Counted from the first letter of the stretch, positions 36,022 through 45,978 are shown. The stretch is DNA of 64,000 nucleotides from Hyphomicrobium_A sp963776675 (GCA_963776675.1 CAVZNR010000036.1:62001-126000); one strand, 5' to 3'. Made by a program: numbers and translations. Notes: generated from the letters alone by a model not told the origin.

Positions 36022-37821
36022 CTAGAAGTCTTCCGGGCCGAAGGCCTTGAGCGTGGCGCCGAGGTCGTAGCGCACCGTTCCCGACGCGCGCTCGCGCAAG
36101 CCGATGAAATCCTTCTCCGCCATGTGCGGCGCGATCCCCGGCATCAGCGCAAAGTCATACGAGGACTGTCCCTTCACGACGACGGTCGTGGCGCTGACGT
36201 TGGCGCGCAGGTTGGCGATGAACTGGTCGCGCGCCTCCGCAAACACGCGGGCTCCGTGCTCGGCCGTGATGCTGCGCTCGTTCTTGTAGAAGATGTTGAC
36301 CAGCGTGAAGGGCTGCTTGTGCTCGTTGAACGCCTTGGCCGCCTCGTTCAAGGCGAGGATCAAGTCGCGCGGCAGCTCTTCGAAGCGCAGCGGCTTCTGG
36401 AACAGCCCGAGGAAGGAGCGTCCGTACTCGGCGAAGCCGACGCCCTGATCGGTGAGCGCAAACGAGAACGCATCGCGCGATTTGCACGCGTTCCACCCGT
36501 AGTTGGCATTGCAGTCGAGGCAGATCATTCCGAGCGTCCGCTTCGAATCCGTGTGGCCGCAGCTCTGGCAGATGATCATCGTCTCGACGCGGTCATAGTC
36601 GACGCCGAAGTCGGTGAGACCTTGCTGGCACTTGGGGCACACGAGATGCGTGCCGCGGCGGAACTGCGATATCGGGCCCTGGAAGCCGCAGCGGTAATGA
36701 CGCAGGTACTGCTCCTCGGCGAGATTGGAGGAGTGGCAGTCGGAGCAGATGTTGCGGACGTGGATGCGGTCGGAATTGCAGCGCCCGCAAACGTGAAAGC
36801 GCTCGACGAACGAGCGATCGACGAGGCCCCTGTCGAACAGGCGCTCCGCCTGGTCCCCCGCGACGTCGGGAGCAAGCGTCAAATTGTAGGAGAAGGACGC
36901 GCGCACGGCGCCATCGAGGCTCGCGGTGAGCGGCTTGCCGGAAACGAACACGCGTCCCAGCACCCGATCCTCAAGCTCGTCGGTGAGGAGCACATCGCGG
37001 TGCAGGCGCGCGCGACGCTCCTGGAAACGACGAACGAGGCGCTCGATCTGATCGGTCTCGTGCGGCCCGAGCTTGGAGGCATCGAGATCGGCCATGGAGC
37101 CGAGGCTGCCGGTCAAATCGATGACGGGCAGAGCGTACAGCGCCTTGCGCTCCCAAATGGCCGCCAGGTCCTCGACCGTTGCCGGAATCCTGATGACGAT
37201 GGCGTCGAAGCGCGCGTCGCCCAAGGCCGCCTGCATCGCGCGGCTGGAGAACCTCGTCGCCTCCAGGTCCTCGGGCCAAGAGAGAAAATTGTAGCCGAGG
37301 CCATCGAGGATCCCCGGCGCCGGCGCCAGGGCTGGCGCCACGGTGGGTCGCGGCGCCTCGGGTGCGGCCGCCGGGACCGCGGTCTCCCCCCGGTCCGCGA
37401 TATCCGCCTGCTCCTCGACGACCTGTCCCACATGACTGATGTCGAGGGGCTTGGGCAGGATGTAATCGAACTGCTCGCACCCTGCGCCGCCGGCGCTCAA
37501 CAATCCCTCGGGATCGGCGGTGATGGCAATCAGCCGCGGCAGCCGCCGACCCTGCGCCTCCTTCTTGATCGTCGTCGCCACCTCGAGGCCGTCCATGCCG
37601 GGGAGGTGGTAGTCCAGAAGAGCGACGTCGTAGGTTTTGTTGCGCAAGGCCTCCAACGCCTGGACACCGTCCGCGGCGATGTCGACCTCGTGGCCGCGCT
37701 GGTTGAGCAGCAGCTTCAACAGATCGTGCGTAATGGCGCTGTCCTCGGCGACGAGAACGCGGCGGGCGCCCGAACGACGGGTTTCAGGCTCGTCTTGCTT
37801 GGCTACGGTGGCTGTCGTCAT
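36022..37821 (-). CDS. Response regulator with TackOD1 zinc-ribbon output domain
   Basis: About 599 residues from the ATG at 37821 (37884 possible). The receiver domain near the N-terminus has the phospho-Asp in VALLDYHLPGMDG and Lys in LPKPLD. After a Pro/Ala linker and a GGDEF-like or other degenerate alpha/beta middle domain, about eight cysteines in CxxC pairs (CGRCNSDR, ICSDCHSS, CPKCQQG, CQSCGHTD, CLDCNAN) form the TackOD1 multi-zinc-ribbon module. A C-terminal domain (about 460-599) has no clear family. It neighbours the GT2 synthase on the same strand and probably regulates or senses for this island; the mechanism is unknown. Confidence 0.78.
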   Translation of the reverse strand: MTTATVAKQDEPETRRSGARRVLVAEDSAITHDLLKLLLNQRGHEVDIAADGVQALEALRNKTYDVALLDYHLPGMDGLEVATTIKKEAQGRRLPRLIAITADPEGLLSAGGAGCEQFDYILPKPLDISHVGQVVEEQADIADRGETAVPAAAPEAPRPTVAPALAPAPGILDGLGYNFLSWPEDLEATRFSSRAMQAALGDARFDAIVIRIPATVEDLAAIWERKALYALPVIDLTGSLGSMADLDASKLGPHETDQIERLVRRFQERRARLHRDVLLTDELEDRVLGRVFVSGKPLTASLDGAVRASFSYNLTLAPDVAGDQAERLFDRGLVDRSFVERFHVCGRCNSDRIHVRNICSDCHSSNLAEEQYLRHYRCGFQGPISQFRRGTHLVCPKCQQGLTDFGVDYDRVETMIICQSCGHTDSKRTLGMICLDCNANYGWNACKSRDAFSFALTDQGVGFAEYGRSFLGLFQKPLRFEELPRDLILALNEAAKAFNEHKQPFTLVNIFYKNERSITAEHGARVFAEARDQFIANLRANVSATTVVVKGQSSYDFALMPGIAPHMAEKDFIGLRERASGTVRYDLGATLKAFGPEDF

Positions 37822-37966
37822 GTGTCTGTGATGGCTCGTCTTGGCCGGTACGCGGTTTGCGCGGGACGCATCGATCATGGCCAAGACGGCTTACCAACTC
37901 CTCTTCAAACGACGAAATTTGACGGCAAATTGCGCCGGTTCTTGTGTATCCGCTAAGCGTTGACGC

Positions 37967-39937
37967 TTAGCGGAACACGCGGTTGATCATCGCGGCTGCG
38001 ACTTCCTTCGGGCTGATCTGTGGGAGCTTGCCGCCATACTTGCCGCCGTAAACGTGGCGGATGAGCCGGTGGCGCGCTTCCTTCGACTGAACGAACTCGA
38101 TAGCGAAGCTGTCCTCGTAGGCGCGCACCAGCTCGGCATCGACCTCCAAGCCGTCGAAGCTCACACGCACCGGTGTTCCGTGCGCCCCCGGCAGCGATCC
38201 GCCCAGGCGCATGCCGCTGATCGAGATATCGAGCACGGGGCAAACCACCGACCGGCCCTCGATCGTCACCGTGGCTTTGCCCTCGCCGCGGAAGCGCTCG
38301 CCGTGGCGAACCTGCGGCGCCTCGATGCACACGAAGCACGCAAGCACCAGAAGGATGATGTTGTACCAGCTCCAGTACAGCGCAATGGTGCTGGCATCCG
38401 TCAGCCTCAGGTTGGGATCGAGCACGAACGCCCACAGCACGCCCCCGGCATTGAGCGCCAGATAAGCGAGGAAGACGCGCAGCATGGGCCACTGGATGAA
38501 CTGCGTTTCGCGGTCGCCGCCTTTCGCCGTCACCTCGAACTTGTGCCCCTTCGGCTTGAACAGCCCGACGATGACCGACTTGGCGATATCGTTGGCGACG
38601 AGCATCTGGCTGAGGTCGGCCATGACGGGCAAGATTCGCCCCTGGGTCAGCCAGGTCATGACCGCCATCTCGGCGGCCAGGTAGGGAAAAAGATAGCCAA
38701 TCGCATAGGGAAGATGCGCGTAGACGGCCTGGATGCCGAACAGCAGGAACGACGACGGAATGAGGATGCAGAGAATGCGGAACATGTGCGTGGCCGACCA
38801 GTAGAGAAAGGTCTCCAGCAGGGCGACGCGTGTGTGCAGAGGTGCGCCTGACGACAGACTGAAGGGGCCATTGGGTCCCCGGCAGATCTGCATGAAGCCC
38901 AGCGCCCAGCGGCTGCGCTGCGAGACGTACTCCTTCAGACCTTCCGGCGCGAGGCCGAGCGAAAGGGGCTCGTTGAGATAGACGGTGCGATAGCCGATCT
39001 CGGAGAGCCGCAGCGAGACGAGATAGTCCTCCGTCACCGATGAGGTGGGAAACTTCTTGATCTGCATCAGCGGGGCGAAGCGCAGCAACGAGGACGTGCC
39101 GCAGCAGAAGGCGTTGCCCCAAGCGTCCTTCGACGCCATCACCACGTCGAAGAAGTAGCGCTGCTCATCAGGCCACACGTGCGAGAGGTTGAGGTTCTTC
39201 TGAATCGGATCGGGATTGTAGAAATGCTGCGGCGTCTGCACGCAGCCGACGTCGGGCTCGCGCATGAGAGCAAGCGCGCGCGTGAGGAGTTGGCTCTTGG
39301 CGATGAAGTCGGCGTCGAGGATGGAGACGAAGTCGGGACGCACGGGCAGGGTCGACAGGTAGCGCAGCGCACTGTTGATGTTGCCCGCCTTGGCGTGCTC
39401 GTTGTCGTCGCGCGTGATGTAGCCGCAGCCGTGGTCCTGACAGAGCTGCTTTAGCCACGGCCGGCGGCCGTCGTCGCACACCCAGAGACGGTAGTTGGGA
39501 TAATCGATCCCCAGCGCACCGATGATCGTGCGCTCCAGAATACCCTCCTCCTCGTTATAGGTGCAGATGAGCACGTCGACGAGCGGCGGCGTGGGGAGCG
39601 ACCTGAGCCAGGGGATATTCTCGTCGGCCTGCTTGGAGCGATTGATGGTGCGCGTCAGGAAGAAGTAGGCGATGGAGGCGCCGAGCATCGACAGCATCTC
39701 CACGGTGGTGAAGATGACGCCGACAATGAAGTCCAGTGTCAGGCCGACCGGCGGCAGCGTATCGAAGATGCGCCACAGCATGTAGCGCCAGCCCAGGACG
39801 ATGCAGATGGAGATGGCGATGGTGCGCGCGAAGGTGTTGTAGCGGTCGAGCCAGGGCAGGATGGCGATCGCCAGCAGGATCAGCCCGAGCCCCGGTGCGA
39901 ACGAGTCCCAGTAGCTCATGCCCGTTGCGGTGGTCAT
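37967..39937 (-). CDS. BcsA-like GT2 polysaccharide synthase with PilZ domain
   Basis: 656 residues. Membrane helices flank a processive GT2 domain with DDG (about 156), DAD (about 210), TED (about 309) and QRSRW (about 347), the residues of cellulose-synthase-type enzymes. The C-terminal PilZ domain has RHGER and DISISG (RxxxR and DxSxxG), so c-di-GMP should activate it. With an HlyD-like partner instead of BcsB it resembles the S. meliloti BgsA/BgsB mixed-linkage beta-glucan pair more than a cellulose operon. Its start overlaps the HlyD stop (ATGA). Confidence 0.9.
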   Translation of the reverse strand: MTTATGMSYWDSFAPGLGLILLAIAILPWLDRYNTFARTIAISICIVLGWRYMLWRIFDTLPPVGLTLDFIVGVIFTTVEMLSMLGASIAYFFLTRTINRSKQADENIPWLRSLPTPPLVDVLICTYNEEEGILERTIIGALGIDYPNYRLWVCDDGRRPWLKQLCQDHGCGYITRDDNEHAKAGNINSALRYLSTLPVRPDFVSILDADFIAKSQLLTRALALMREPDVGCVQTPQHFYNPDPIQKNLNLSHVWPDEQRYFFDVVMASKDAWGNAFCCGTSSLLRFAPLMQIKKFPTSSVTEDYLVSLRLSEIGYRTVYLNEPLSLGLAPEGLKEYVSQRSRWALGFMQICRGPNGPFSLSSGAPLHTRVALLETFLYWSATHMFRILCILIPSSFLLFGIQAVYAHLPYAIGYLFPYLAAEMAVMTWLTQGRILPVMADLSQMLVANDIAKSVIVGLFKPKGHKFEVTAKGGDRETQFIQWPMLRVFLAYLALNAGGVLWAFVLDPNLRLTDASTIALYWSWYNIILLVLACFVCIEAPQVRHGERFRGEGKATVTIEGRSVVCPVLDISISGMRLGGSLPGAHGTPVRVSFDGLEVDAELVRAYEDSFAIEFVQSKEARHRLIRHVYGGKYGGKLPQISPKEVAAAMINRVFR

Positions 39938-41496
39938 GAGAGGCCTAGGCCGAGCTTCAGTTTTTTGAACGCGCTGTCGGCGGACTGGCGCAAGGACTTG
40001 GTGAGCGCCGCAGCGATCGCAGAGGCCTTCTCGAACATGGCGCTCCCGCTGCGTCCGAGTCTGACGGCCTCCATCCCGCGCCCCGGCGACGTGGTCAAGG
40101 CGGGCGCGGCGGCGGTGGCGGCGCTAGAGCTTCCGAACACGACGCTGCCCGTGCGGCCCACGTTGCATTCCTTTTGTGCCGCCAATCCCGGCACCGCGAT
40201 GGTGACGTGGTAGGGCTCGCGGGTCAGCGTGGTCTGCTCGATGGCGAAATTCGAAGCGGCCGCGGTGAGACCGGTAAGGCCGGCGACGCTGCCGGCGTAC
40301 GGCTCGCTCCTGCCAAGCAGCCTGAACTCGACGGGCTGCCCGATCCAAAGCTTGTTGTAGACGTTCTCGCTGACCGTCGCCGTGACGACGGCGCCGGCAC
40401 AATCGAGCACGCGCAAAAGATCCTGGCCCTTGCGGACATCCTCGCCGTTGGCGGTCAGCGTCTCCCAGATCCGCCCCTCGACCGTGGCCGTGACGACGGC
40501 CTTGTTATCGCTGGCGAAAGCCTCGGTCTCCTTGCTGAGCTCCTTATCCAGGAACGACAGGCGCGACCGGCCCTCTCCGAGCTGACCTGTCAGCTCCACG
40601 ATCTGCTGATCGACCTCGTCCAGGCGCTGTGCGGATCGCGGCAAGTCGTTGTAGCTGTCCCCGACGAAGAGCCCCTTGCGCGCCGCGTCCAGCTCGATCT
40701 TGTTGGACTCAAGACGCTTGTGTGCGGCATCGACCTTCGTGACGGCCACCTTGTAGTCGCGCTCGGCGTGAACGAGCGTAGCAAGCGTCTGGTAGCCTTG
40801 CTCTTTCAGCTTCTCCGAGCGCGCGAGCGACTTCTTGGCGTCCTCCAGCGTCGCATCGGCAGACGCGATCTCGGCCGTCAGCTCGGCCTGACGCGCCTCG
40901 AGCTGACGGATGCGCCCGTTCTGGAAGGCATCAAGCTGCGTTTTGACATCTACCTGAATGTCCTTCAGCTGCGCCAAACGCTTTTCGCGGGCCCCCGTCT
41001 CCGAGCGCAGCTCGTTCACCGAGCGGCGCAGGTCATCGAGGCGTTGCCGGCTCGCCCGCGAATTGTCGATCTGAAGCAGAGGCTCGCCGGGCTTGACCAG
41101 CGTGCCCACCGCGATGCTCGGCGCCAGCACCGAAGCCGTGCCGTCTATGGGCGCGCGCAGATTTATCAGCCGCGCGTTGATGGTGGCTTGCGCGCTTGTC
41201 GAATACAGCAGCCGTTGGACGGGCACCCACAGCAGCACGGCCGCAACTACGAGCGCCAACACCGTCTTGAAGATGCGCCCCGGGCGCAGGTAGCCCCGAA
41301 GGCGAGACGGTGGCGGTGCCACCGGCGGCGGCTCGACCGGAGCCGGCTCTGGAAACGTGCGCGCGCGCAGCAACTCGTTGAGTCGCACCAGCCGCTCGAG
41401 CGCTTCGGCTTCGGCGACGGTTGTTCCAGGTGGATTGACGTTCTGCGGCTCGGACGTTTGCTCGTCCGGCCGTGCCTTGGCTTCCGATGTTGACAT
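39934..41496 (-). CDS. HlyD-family periplasmic adaptor of the glycan synthase
   Basis: 520 residues from the ATG at 41496. A Pro-rich cytoplasmic leader and one membrane helix (about residues 75-95) are followed by a biotinyl-lipoyl half-motif, a long coiled-coil hairpin (about 150-330) and beta domains. It is translated just ahead of, and coupled to, the GT2 gene, as Alg44/BgsB-type partners are. It probably links the synthase to the TolC-like channel encoded at 44.4 kb. Confidence 0.85.
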   Translation of the reverse strand: MSTSEAKARPDEQTSEPQNVNPPGTTVAEAEALERLVRLNELLRARTFPEPAPVEPPPVAPPPSRLRGYLRPGRIFKTVLALVVAAVLLWVPVQRLLYSTSAQATINARLINLRAPIDGTASVLAPSIAVGTLVKPGEPLLQIDNSRASRQRLDDLRRSVNELRSETGAREKRLAQLKDIQVDVKTQLDAFQNGRIRQLEARQAELTAEIASADATLEDAKKSLARSEKLKEQGYQTLATLVHAERDYKVAVTKVDAAHKRLESNKIELDAARKGLFVGDSYNDLPRSAQRLDEVDQQIVELTGQLGEGRSRLSFLDKELSKETEAFASDNKAVVTATVEGRIWETLTANGEDVRKGQDLLRVLDCAGAVVTATVSENVYNKLWIGQPVEFRLLGRSEPYAGSVAGLTGLTAAASNFAIEQTTLTREPYHVTIAVPGLAAQKECNVGRTGSVVFGSSSAATAAAPALTTSPGRGMEAVRLGRSGSAMFEKASAIAAALTKSLRQSADSAFKKLKLGLGLS

Positions 41497-41677
41497 GCTA
41501 GAGGCTTCACACAGTTCCGCTGCGGTCCGGCGCACGTTGGCGGCGGCGCATGGTTATCGACGGGTTGAGCGCACCGCTTTTCCTAGCAGTTCCGCGTTAA
41601 TGCCCTGCATAGATCGCCGCCGATTCTTCCGTGTGCTTACCAATGTCCTAAGACGTGACGCCGCAGCTGAACCGCAG

Positions 41678-42715
41678 TCAGCGCAGGTAAGGCCGCAGCT
41701 GGCGCATGACGCCGGTCTCAGGGCCGGAGAGGTCTTTCGGTACTAGACCAAAGACGTAGGACGGCTCCCACCAAAGGCCGCCGCCCCAAACCGCCCATCC
41801 GATAAACACGCCCGACGTTTCCGCCGTATTGAGCAGGGCCGCGAGCTCGGCACGGCAGCTCTCCTGGCCGGCCACGCTCGCGTCGCCTGCCGCGAACTCA
41901 CCGAGGAAGCCTTTGCGGTTTGGTGCGCTCTTGGCCCAGTCGATGAAGGGCGTAAGGCGGCTGGCGCCGGAGCCGGGCACACACGTTCCCGTCTTTCCGG
42001 AGCTGTCGGCGTCGAGGTACTGGTGCACCTCGAAGGCGAAATTGTCCGCCGGGTCGACAAACGCCGCCATCGCTTTGGCGTTGCCGCTCGAGACCCAGGA
42101 GTGCGCGCCGGAATAGGCGGTACCCGGCACCAGCAGACGATTGCGCGCGCCGGCAGCGCGAATGGCGTCGGTCACCGACTGAGCGGTGTGCTTCCAATCG
42201 GCCGCCGAAATGCCCTCCGGCTCGTTCATGAGACCGAACCAAACGCGCGCGTCGTCCTTGAAGACTGCGGCAATGCGCACCCACAGGTCCACGAGTGCGG
42301 CGGCGGGCAGGGCGGCGCTGCCGACCTTGGCGGCGACGCCGTCGACGTTGCGCCCGCCGTAGTCGTGAGCATCGAGGATCGCGATCATGCCGCGCGCCGT
42401 GGTCCACCCGACCACCTCGCGTACATGCTCGAAGTCGCCGCTTCCGTCGCCGACCACATCGAGATCACCGTAGAGCTTTTTCTGCACGCGCTCCCAGCGG
42501 AAGGGAATGCGCACGGCGTTGAACCCGCGGTCGGCGTAGTAATCGATCTCGGCCTTGGTGGGATAGGTGTAGTCGGTGCCGTAGACGCCGGGCGCAGTGC
42601 CGAAGTCGCCGCCGGCAGCGCTGACACCGCGCACGAAGGCCGGCGGAGCTGCAAAGGTGCCTACAGCACCAGTTGCAGCAACAATCGATGCCGCAAGCAG
42701 GAGCCTGCTCTTCAT
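41678..42715 (-). CDS. Exported GH5 glycoside hydrolase (intact copy)
   Basis: 345 residues. The signal peptide ends near GTFAAPPAF. GH5 features: AVRIPFRWERVQ, LDAHDYGG, the acid/base Glu in LMNEPEG and the nucleophile Glu in GFLGEFAAG. The best fit is the endo-beta-glucanase subgroup. In synthase-dependent systems a GH like BcsZ trims the product in the periplasm, the likely role here. Most of the gene and its upstream region are duplicated immediately upstream. Confidence 0.9.
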   Translation of the reverse strand: MKSRLLLAASIVAATGAVGTFAAPPAFVRGVSAAGGDFGTAPGVYGTDYTYPTKAEIDYYADRGFNAVRIPFRWERVQKKLYGDLDVVGDGSGDFEHVREVVGWTTARGMIAILDAHDYGGRNVDGVAAKVGSAALPAAALVDLWVRIAAVFKDDARVWFGLMNEPEGISAADWKHTAQSVTDAIRAAGARNRLLVPGTAYSGAHSWVSSGNAKAMAAFVDPADNFAFEVHQYLDADSSGKTGTCVPGSGASRLTPFIDWAKSAPNRKGFLGEFAAGDASVAGQESCRAELAALLNTAETSGVFIGWAVWGGGLWWEPSYVFGLVPKDLSGPETGVMRQLRPYLR

Positions 42716-43049
42716 CACGACACACACCGGAACGAGGTCGCCTCGACGGGGCGCGTCTCCGGGCGCGATTGGGATGACTTGACGTAGGGCTTCTTCATAT
42801 CCGTGACATCGCTCAAGGCAGCAGCCTCCTTCACCTTTCACCGAATGCATGAACGTTCCGTGTTGCACATAGTCGATCGCACCCTGAAAGCCCCCCGCGC
42901 CCGCTGCTTCGGCCGCCGTTGCCCGCATAAGCGGTCCGTCGCGTTCTACCTGCATCGCAGAAACAATAGAGAATCGGTGTACGCTCAGCGCTCGGCAGAC
43001 GGCCGGGAGGCTCGAGGGGGGATCCTCGATCCAGTTTTGGCGTGCATGG
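41904..43049. repeat. Tandem duplication, left copy
   Basis: 1146 bases that recur at 43058-44203 (period 1154) with about eight substitutions, over 99% identity. It covers about four fifths of the GH5 gene plus 335 bases upstream. The 8-base filler TTGTTGTT separates the copies. Confidence 0.95.
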
Positions 43050-43869
43050 TTGTTGTTAGGAAGCCTTTGCGGTTTGGTGCGCTCTTGGCCCAGTCGATGA
43101 AGGGCGTAAGGCGGCTGGCGCCGGAGCCGGGCACACACGTTCCCGTCTTTCCGGAGCTGTCGGCGTCGAGGTACTGGTGCACCTCGAAGGCGAAATTGTC
43201 CGCCGGGTCGACAAACGTCGCCATCGCTTTGGCGTTGCCGCTCGAGACCCAGGAGTGCGCGCCGGAATAGGCGGTACCCGGCACCAGCAGACGATTGCGC
43301 GCGCCGGCAGCGCGAATGGCGTCGGTCACCAACTGAGCGGTGTGCTTCCAATCGGCCGCCGAAATGCCCTCCGGCTCGTTCATGAGACCGAACCAAACGC
43401 GCGCGTTGTCCTTGAAGACTGCGGCAATGCGCACCCACAGGTCCACGAGTGCGGCGGCGGGCAGGGCGGCGCTGCCGACCTTGGCGGCGACGCCGTCGAC
43501 GTTGCGCCCGCCGTAGTCGTGAGCATCGAGGATCGCGATCATGCCGCGCGCCGTGGTCCACCCGACCACCTCGCGTACATGCTCGAAGTCGCCGCTTCCG
43601 TCGCCGACCACATCGAGATCACCGTAGAGCTTTTTCTGCACGCGCTCCCAGCGGAAGGGAATGCGCACGGCGTTGAACCCGCGGTCGGCGTAGTAATCGA
43701 TCTCGGCCTTGGTGGGATAGGTGTAGTCGGTGCCGTAGACGCCGGGCGCAGTGCCGAAGTCGCCGCCGGCAGCGCTGACACCGCGCACGAAGGCCGGCGG
43801 CGCTGCAAAGGTGCCTACAGCACCAGTTGCAGCAACAATCGATGCCGCAAGCAGGAGCCTGCTCTTCAT
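42985..43869 (-). pseudogene. Truncated GH5 copy lacking the catalytic nucleophile
   Basis: The second copy begins with the same signal peptide and keeps the NEPEG acid/base, but the duplication break falls right after KGFL, just before the GEF that carries the nucleophile. It then runs about 23 residues through filler and copied upstream sequence to a stop at 42985. Three of its four coding differences from the intact gene change an amino acid (A to T, S to L, D to N). It should be catalytically dead, though it could still be made and secreted. Confidence 0.88.
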
Positions 43870-44203
43870 CACGACACACACCGGAACGAGGTCGCCTCAA
43901 CGGGGCGCGTCTCCGGGCGCGATTGGGATGACTTGACGTAGGGCTTCTTCATATCCGTGACATCGCTCAAGGCAGCAGCCTCCTTCACCTTTCACCGAAT
44001 GCATGAACGTTCCGTGTTGCACATAGTCGATCGCACCCTGCAAGCCCCCCGCGCCCGCTGCTTCGGCCGCCGTTGCCCGCATAAGCCGTCCGTCGCGTTC
44101 TACCTGCATCGCAGAAACAATAGAGAATCGGTGTACGCTCAGCACTCGGCAGACGGCCGGGAGGCTCGAGGGGGGATCCTCGATCCAGTTTTGGCGTGCA
44201 TGG
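43058..44203. repeat. Tandem duplication, right copy
   Basis: Matches 41904-43049 at an offset of 1154. It carries its own copy of the upstream control region, so both GH5 genes should have similar promoters. The match stops at GCGTGCATGG on the right side. Confidence 0.95.
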
Positions 44204-44388
44204 GTGCTGTCCTCCTCCGCGACGCGTGGAAGTGGACAACATCCGACTGCTTGGGGGTTTGAGTAGCGCGATCCCGAAGAATCTGGCTCGTGGACTCTGT
44301 ATCCGGCGTCACAAAAATTATCTGCCAGCAGCAATGGGTTAGCCTGGTGTGGGGGTCTCGGTTACGACGGTCGTGGGGTCCTGGTGAA

Positions 44389-45834
44389 ATGGGGGCCGGC
44401 GCGATGATTGCAGCCCGCGTTTTCGGCGGGCTGTGCGTTGTTGCGTGCGCTGTCTACAGCGCGCCCGCCGCCGCGGAGTCGCTGCTGGAGGCCCTGGCTG
44501 CGACCTACGGCTACAACCCCCGGCTCGATGCACAGCGCGCCTTCCAGCGGGCGACGGACGAGGACGTGGCGCGCGCCATGTCCGGCTACCGCCCCACCAT
44601 CACCGGCAATGCCGACGTCGGCCTGGAACGGTCCGACATCCGCCCGACCAACTTCCTGGATGGCGTCACCAAGCCGCGCGGCTACGGCGTGGATCTGGTG
44701 CAGCCGGTCTTCCGCGGGTTTCGCACCTACAACGCCGTCAATTCCGCCGAGGCCAACGTGCGCGCCGAGCGCGAGGTCTTGCGCGACGTGGAGCGCATCG
44801 TGCTGCTGCAGGCCGCCACCGCCTACATGGACGTGGTGCGCGACCAGGAGCTCGTCCGCCTCAACGAGAACAACGTCAACGTGCTGTCGCGCGAATTGAA
44901 GGCCAGCCAGGACCGCTTCGCGGTGGGCGAGGTGACGCGCACCGACGTGGCGCAGGCCGAGGCGCGCCGCGCCGATGCGGTGTCGCGGCTCGATGCAGCA
45001 CGCGCCAACCTTCGCACCAGCCGCGGCGCCTTCCAGCAGGTCGTGGGCCATCCGCCGCAGAACCTCGCCTGGCCGCCGCCGCCCGACAACTTCCTGCCGG
45101 ACTCGATGCAGGAGGCGATCCGCGTCGGCAACAACGAGGATCCCCTGGTCGTGGCCGCGCTCTATCGCGAGCAGTCGGCCAAGTACCTGGTCGAGCAGAT
45201 CCGCGGCGAGCTCCTGCCCACGGTGCAGCTGGAAGCCAGCTACAACGACCGCTTCGGCTCCTCCAAGCTGATCAACGAGTTGGAGACCTCGACGGTGCTG
45301 GGCCGCGCCATCATCCCGATCTACCAGGCGGGCGACGTGTCGGCGCGCGTGCGCCAGGCCAAGCAGAACCACATCGGCTTCCTGCAGCAGATCGAGCAGG
45401 TGCGCACCGAGCAGCAGCAGGTGCTGGTGGCGGCATGGGCGCAGTTGGAAGCGGCGCGCGCCCAGCTCGAATCCGACCGGGTGGCGGTGGAATCCAACAA
45501 GGTGGCGCTGCAGGGCGTGCGCGAGGAGGAGAAGGTCGGCCAGCGCACGCTGCTCGACGTCCTCAACGCCGAGCTCGAATACTTGAACTCGCAGGTGTCG
45601 CTGGAATCCGACCGGCGCAACCTGGTGGTGGCCGGCTACACGGTCCTGGGCGCCATGGGCCGGCTGGACGCGGCCTGGATCGGCGCCGCGGCCAACGTTT
45701 ACGACCCGGTCGTCCACTACAAGGAGATCCGCCGCCAGTGGATGGGCCTCTCCATCACCCACGCCGACGGGCGGCGCGAGGTGATCGACGCCGACCCCTG
45801 GCAGGCCGTGGTCGAGGACGGCCCCCCCAAGTAG
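44389..45834 (+). CDS. TolC-family outer-membrane channel
   Basis: 481 residues from the ATG at 44389 (44404 possible). A signal peptide ends near PAAAESLLEALAATYGYNP, the classical TolC mature start. Two repeats of coiled-coil helices and beta strands follow (ATAYMDVVRDQELVRLNENN, EVTRTDVAQAEARRADA). TolC channels work with an HlyD adaptor; the divergent HlyD gene nearby is the natural partner, giving an outer-membrane exit for glycan or for a type I substrate. Confidence 0.92.
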   Translation: MGAGAMIAARVFGGLCVVACAVYSAPAAAESLLEALAATYGYNPRLDAQRAFQRATDEDVARAMSGYRPTITGNADVGLERSDIRPTNFLDGVTKPRGYGVDLVQPVFRGFRTYNAVNSAEANVRAEREVLRDVERIVLLQAATAYMDVVRDQELVRLNENNVNVLSRELKASQDRFAVGEVTRTDVAQAEARRADAVSRLDAARANLRTSRGAFQQVVGHPPQNLAWPPPPDNFLPDSMQEAIRVGNNEDPLVVAALYREQSAKYLVEQIRGELLPTVQLEASYNDRFGSSKLINELETSTVLGRAIIPIYQAGDVSARVRQAKQNHIGFLQQIEQVRTEQQQVLVAAWAQLEAARAQLESDRVAVESNKVALQGVREEEKVGQRTLLDVLNAELEYLNSQVSLESDRRNLVVAGYTVLGAMGRLDAAWIGAAANVYDPVVHYKEIRRQWMGLSITHADGRREVIDADPWQAVVEDGPPK

Positions 45835-45978
45835 GCCGCTGTTAACCATAACGGCAGCCCGGCCCGAAAGCCCGCCAACAGGCGTACGACTACGCCCAAT
45901 GGCACGGTTCTCCCCTCAGCGGGCCATCCCTAAAATTCCATTAAATCTGAGCGCAACCATGAAGTCAGCGTACCCACC

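Noticed and set aside
41678..43561. A single long GH5 gene of 627 codons spanning both repeat copies
   Set aside because: It reads the left copy in the right frame but the right copy in a wrong frame; the intact GH5 with its own signal peptide starts at 42715.
41904..44203. Tandem copies as an assembly artefact
   Set aside because: About eight scattered substitutions and an 8-base filler argue for a real duplication, though reads should confirm it.
43897..44334. Minus-strand frame of 145 codons upstream of the GH5 copies
   Set aside because: Lies in the duplicated control region; no ribosome site and no protein-like pattern.
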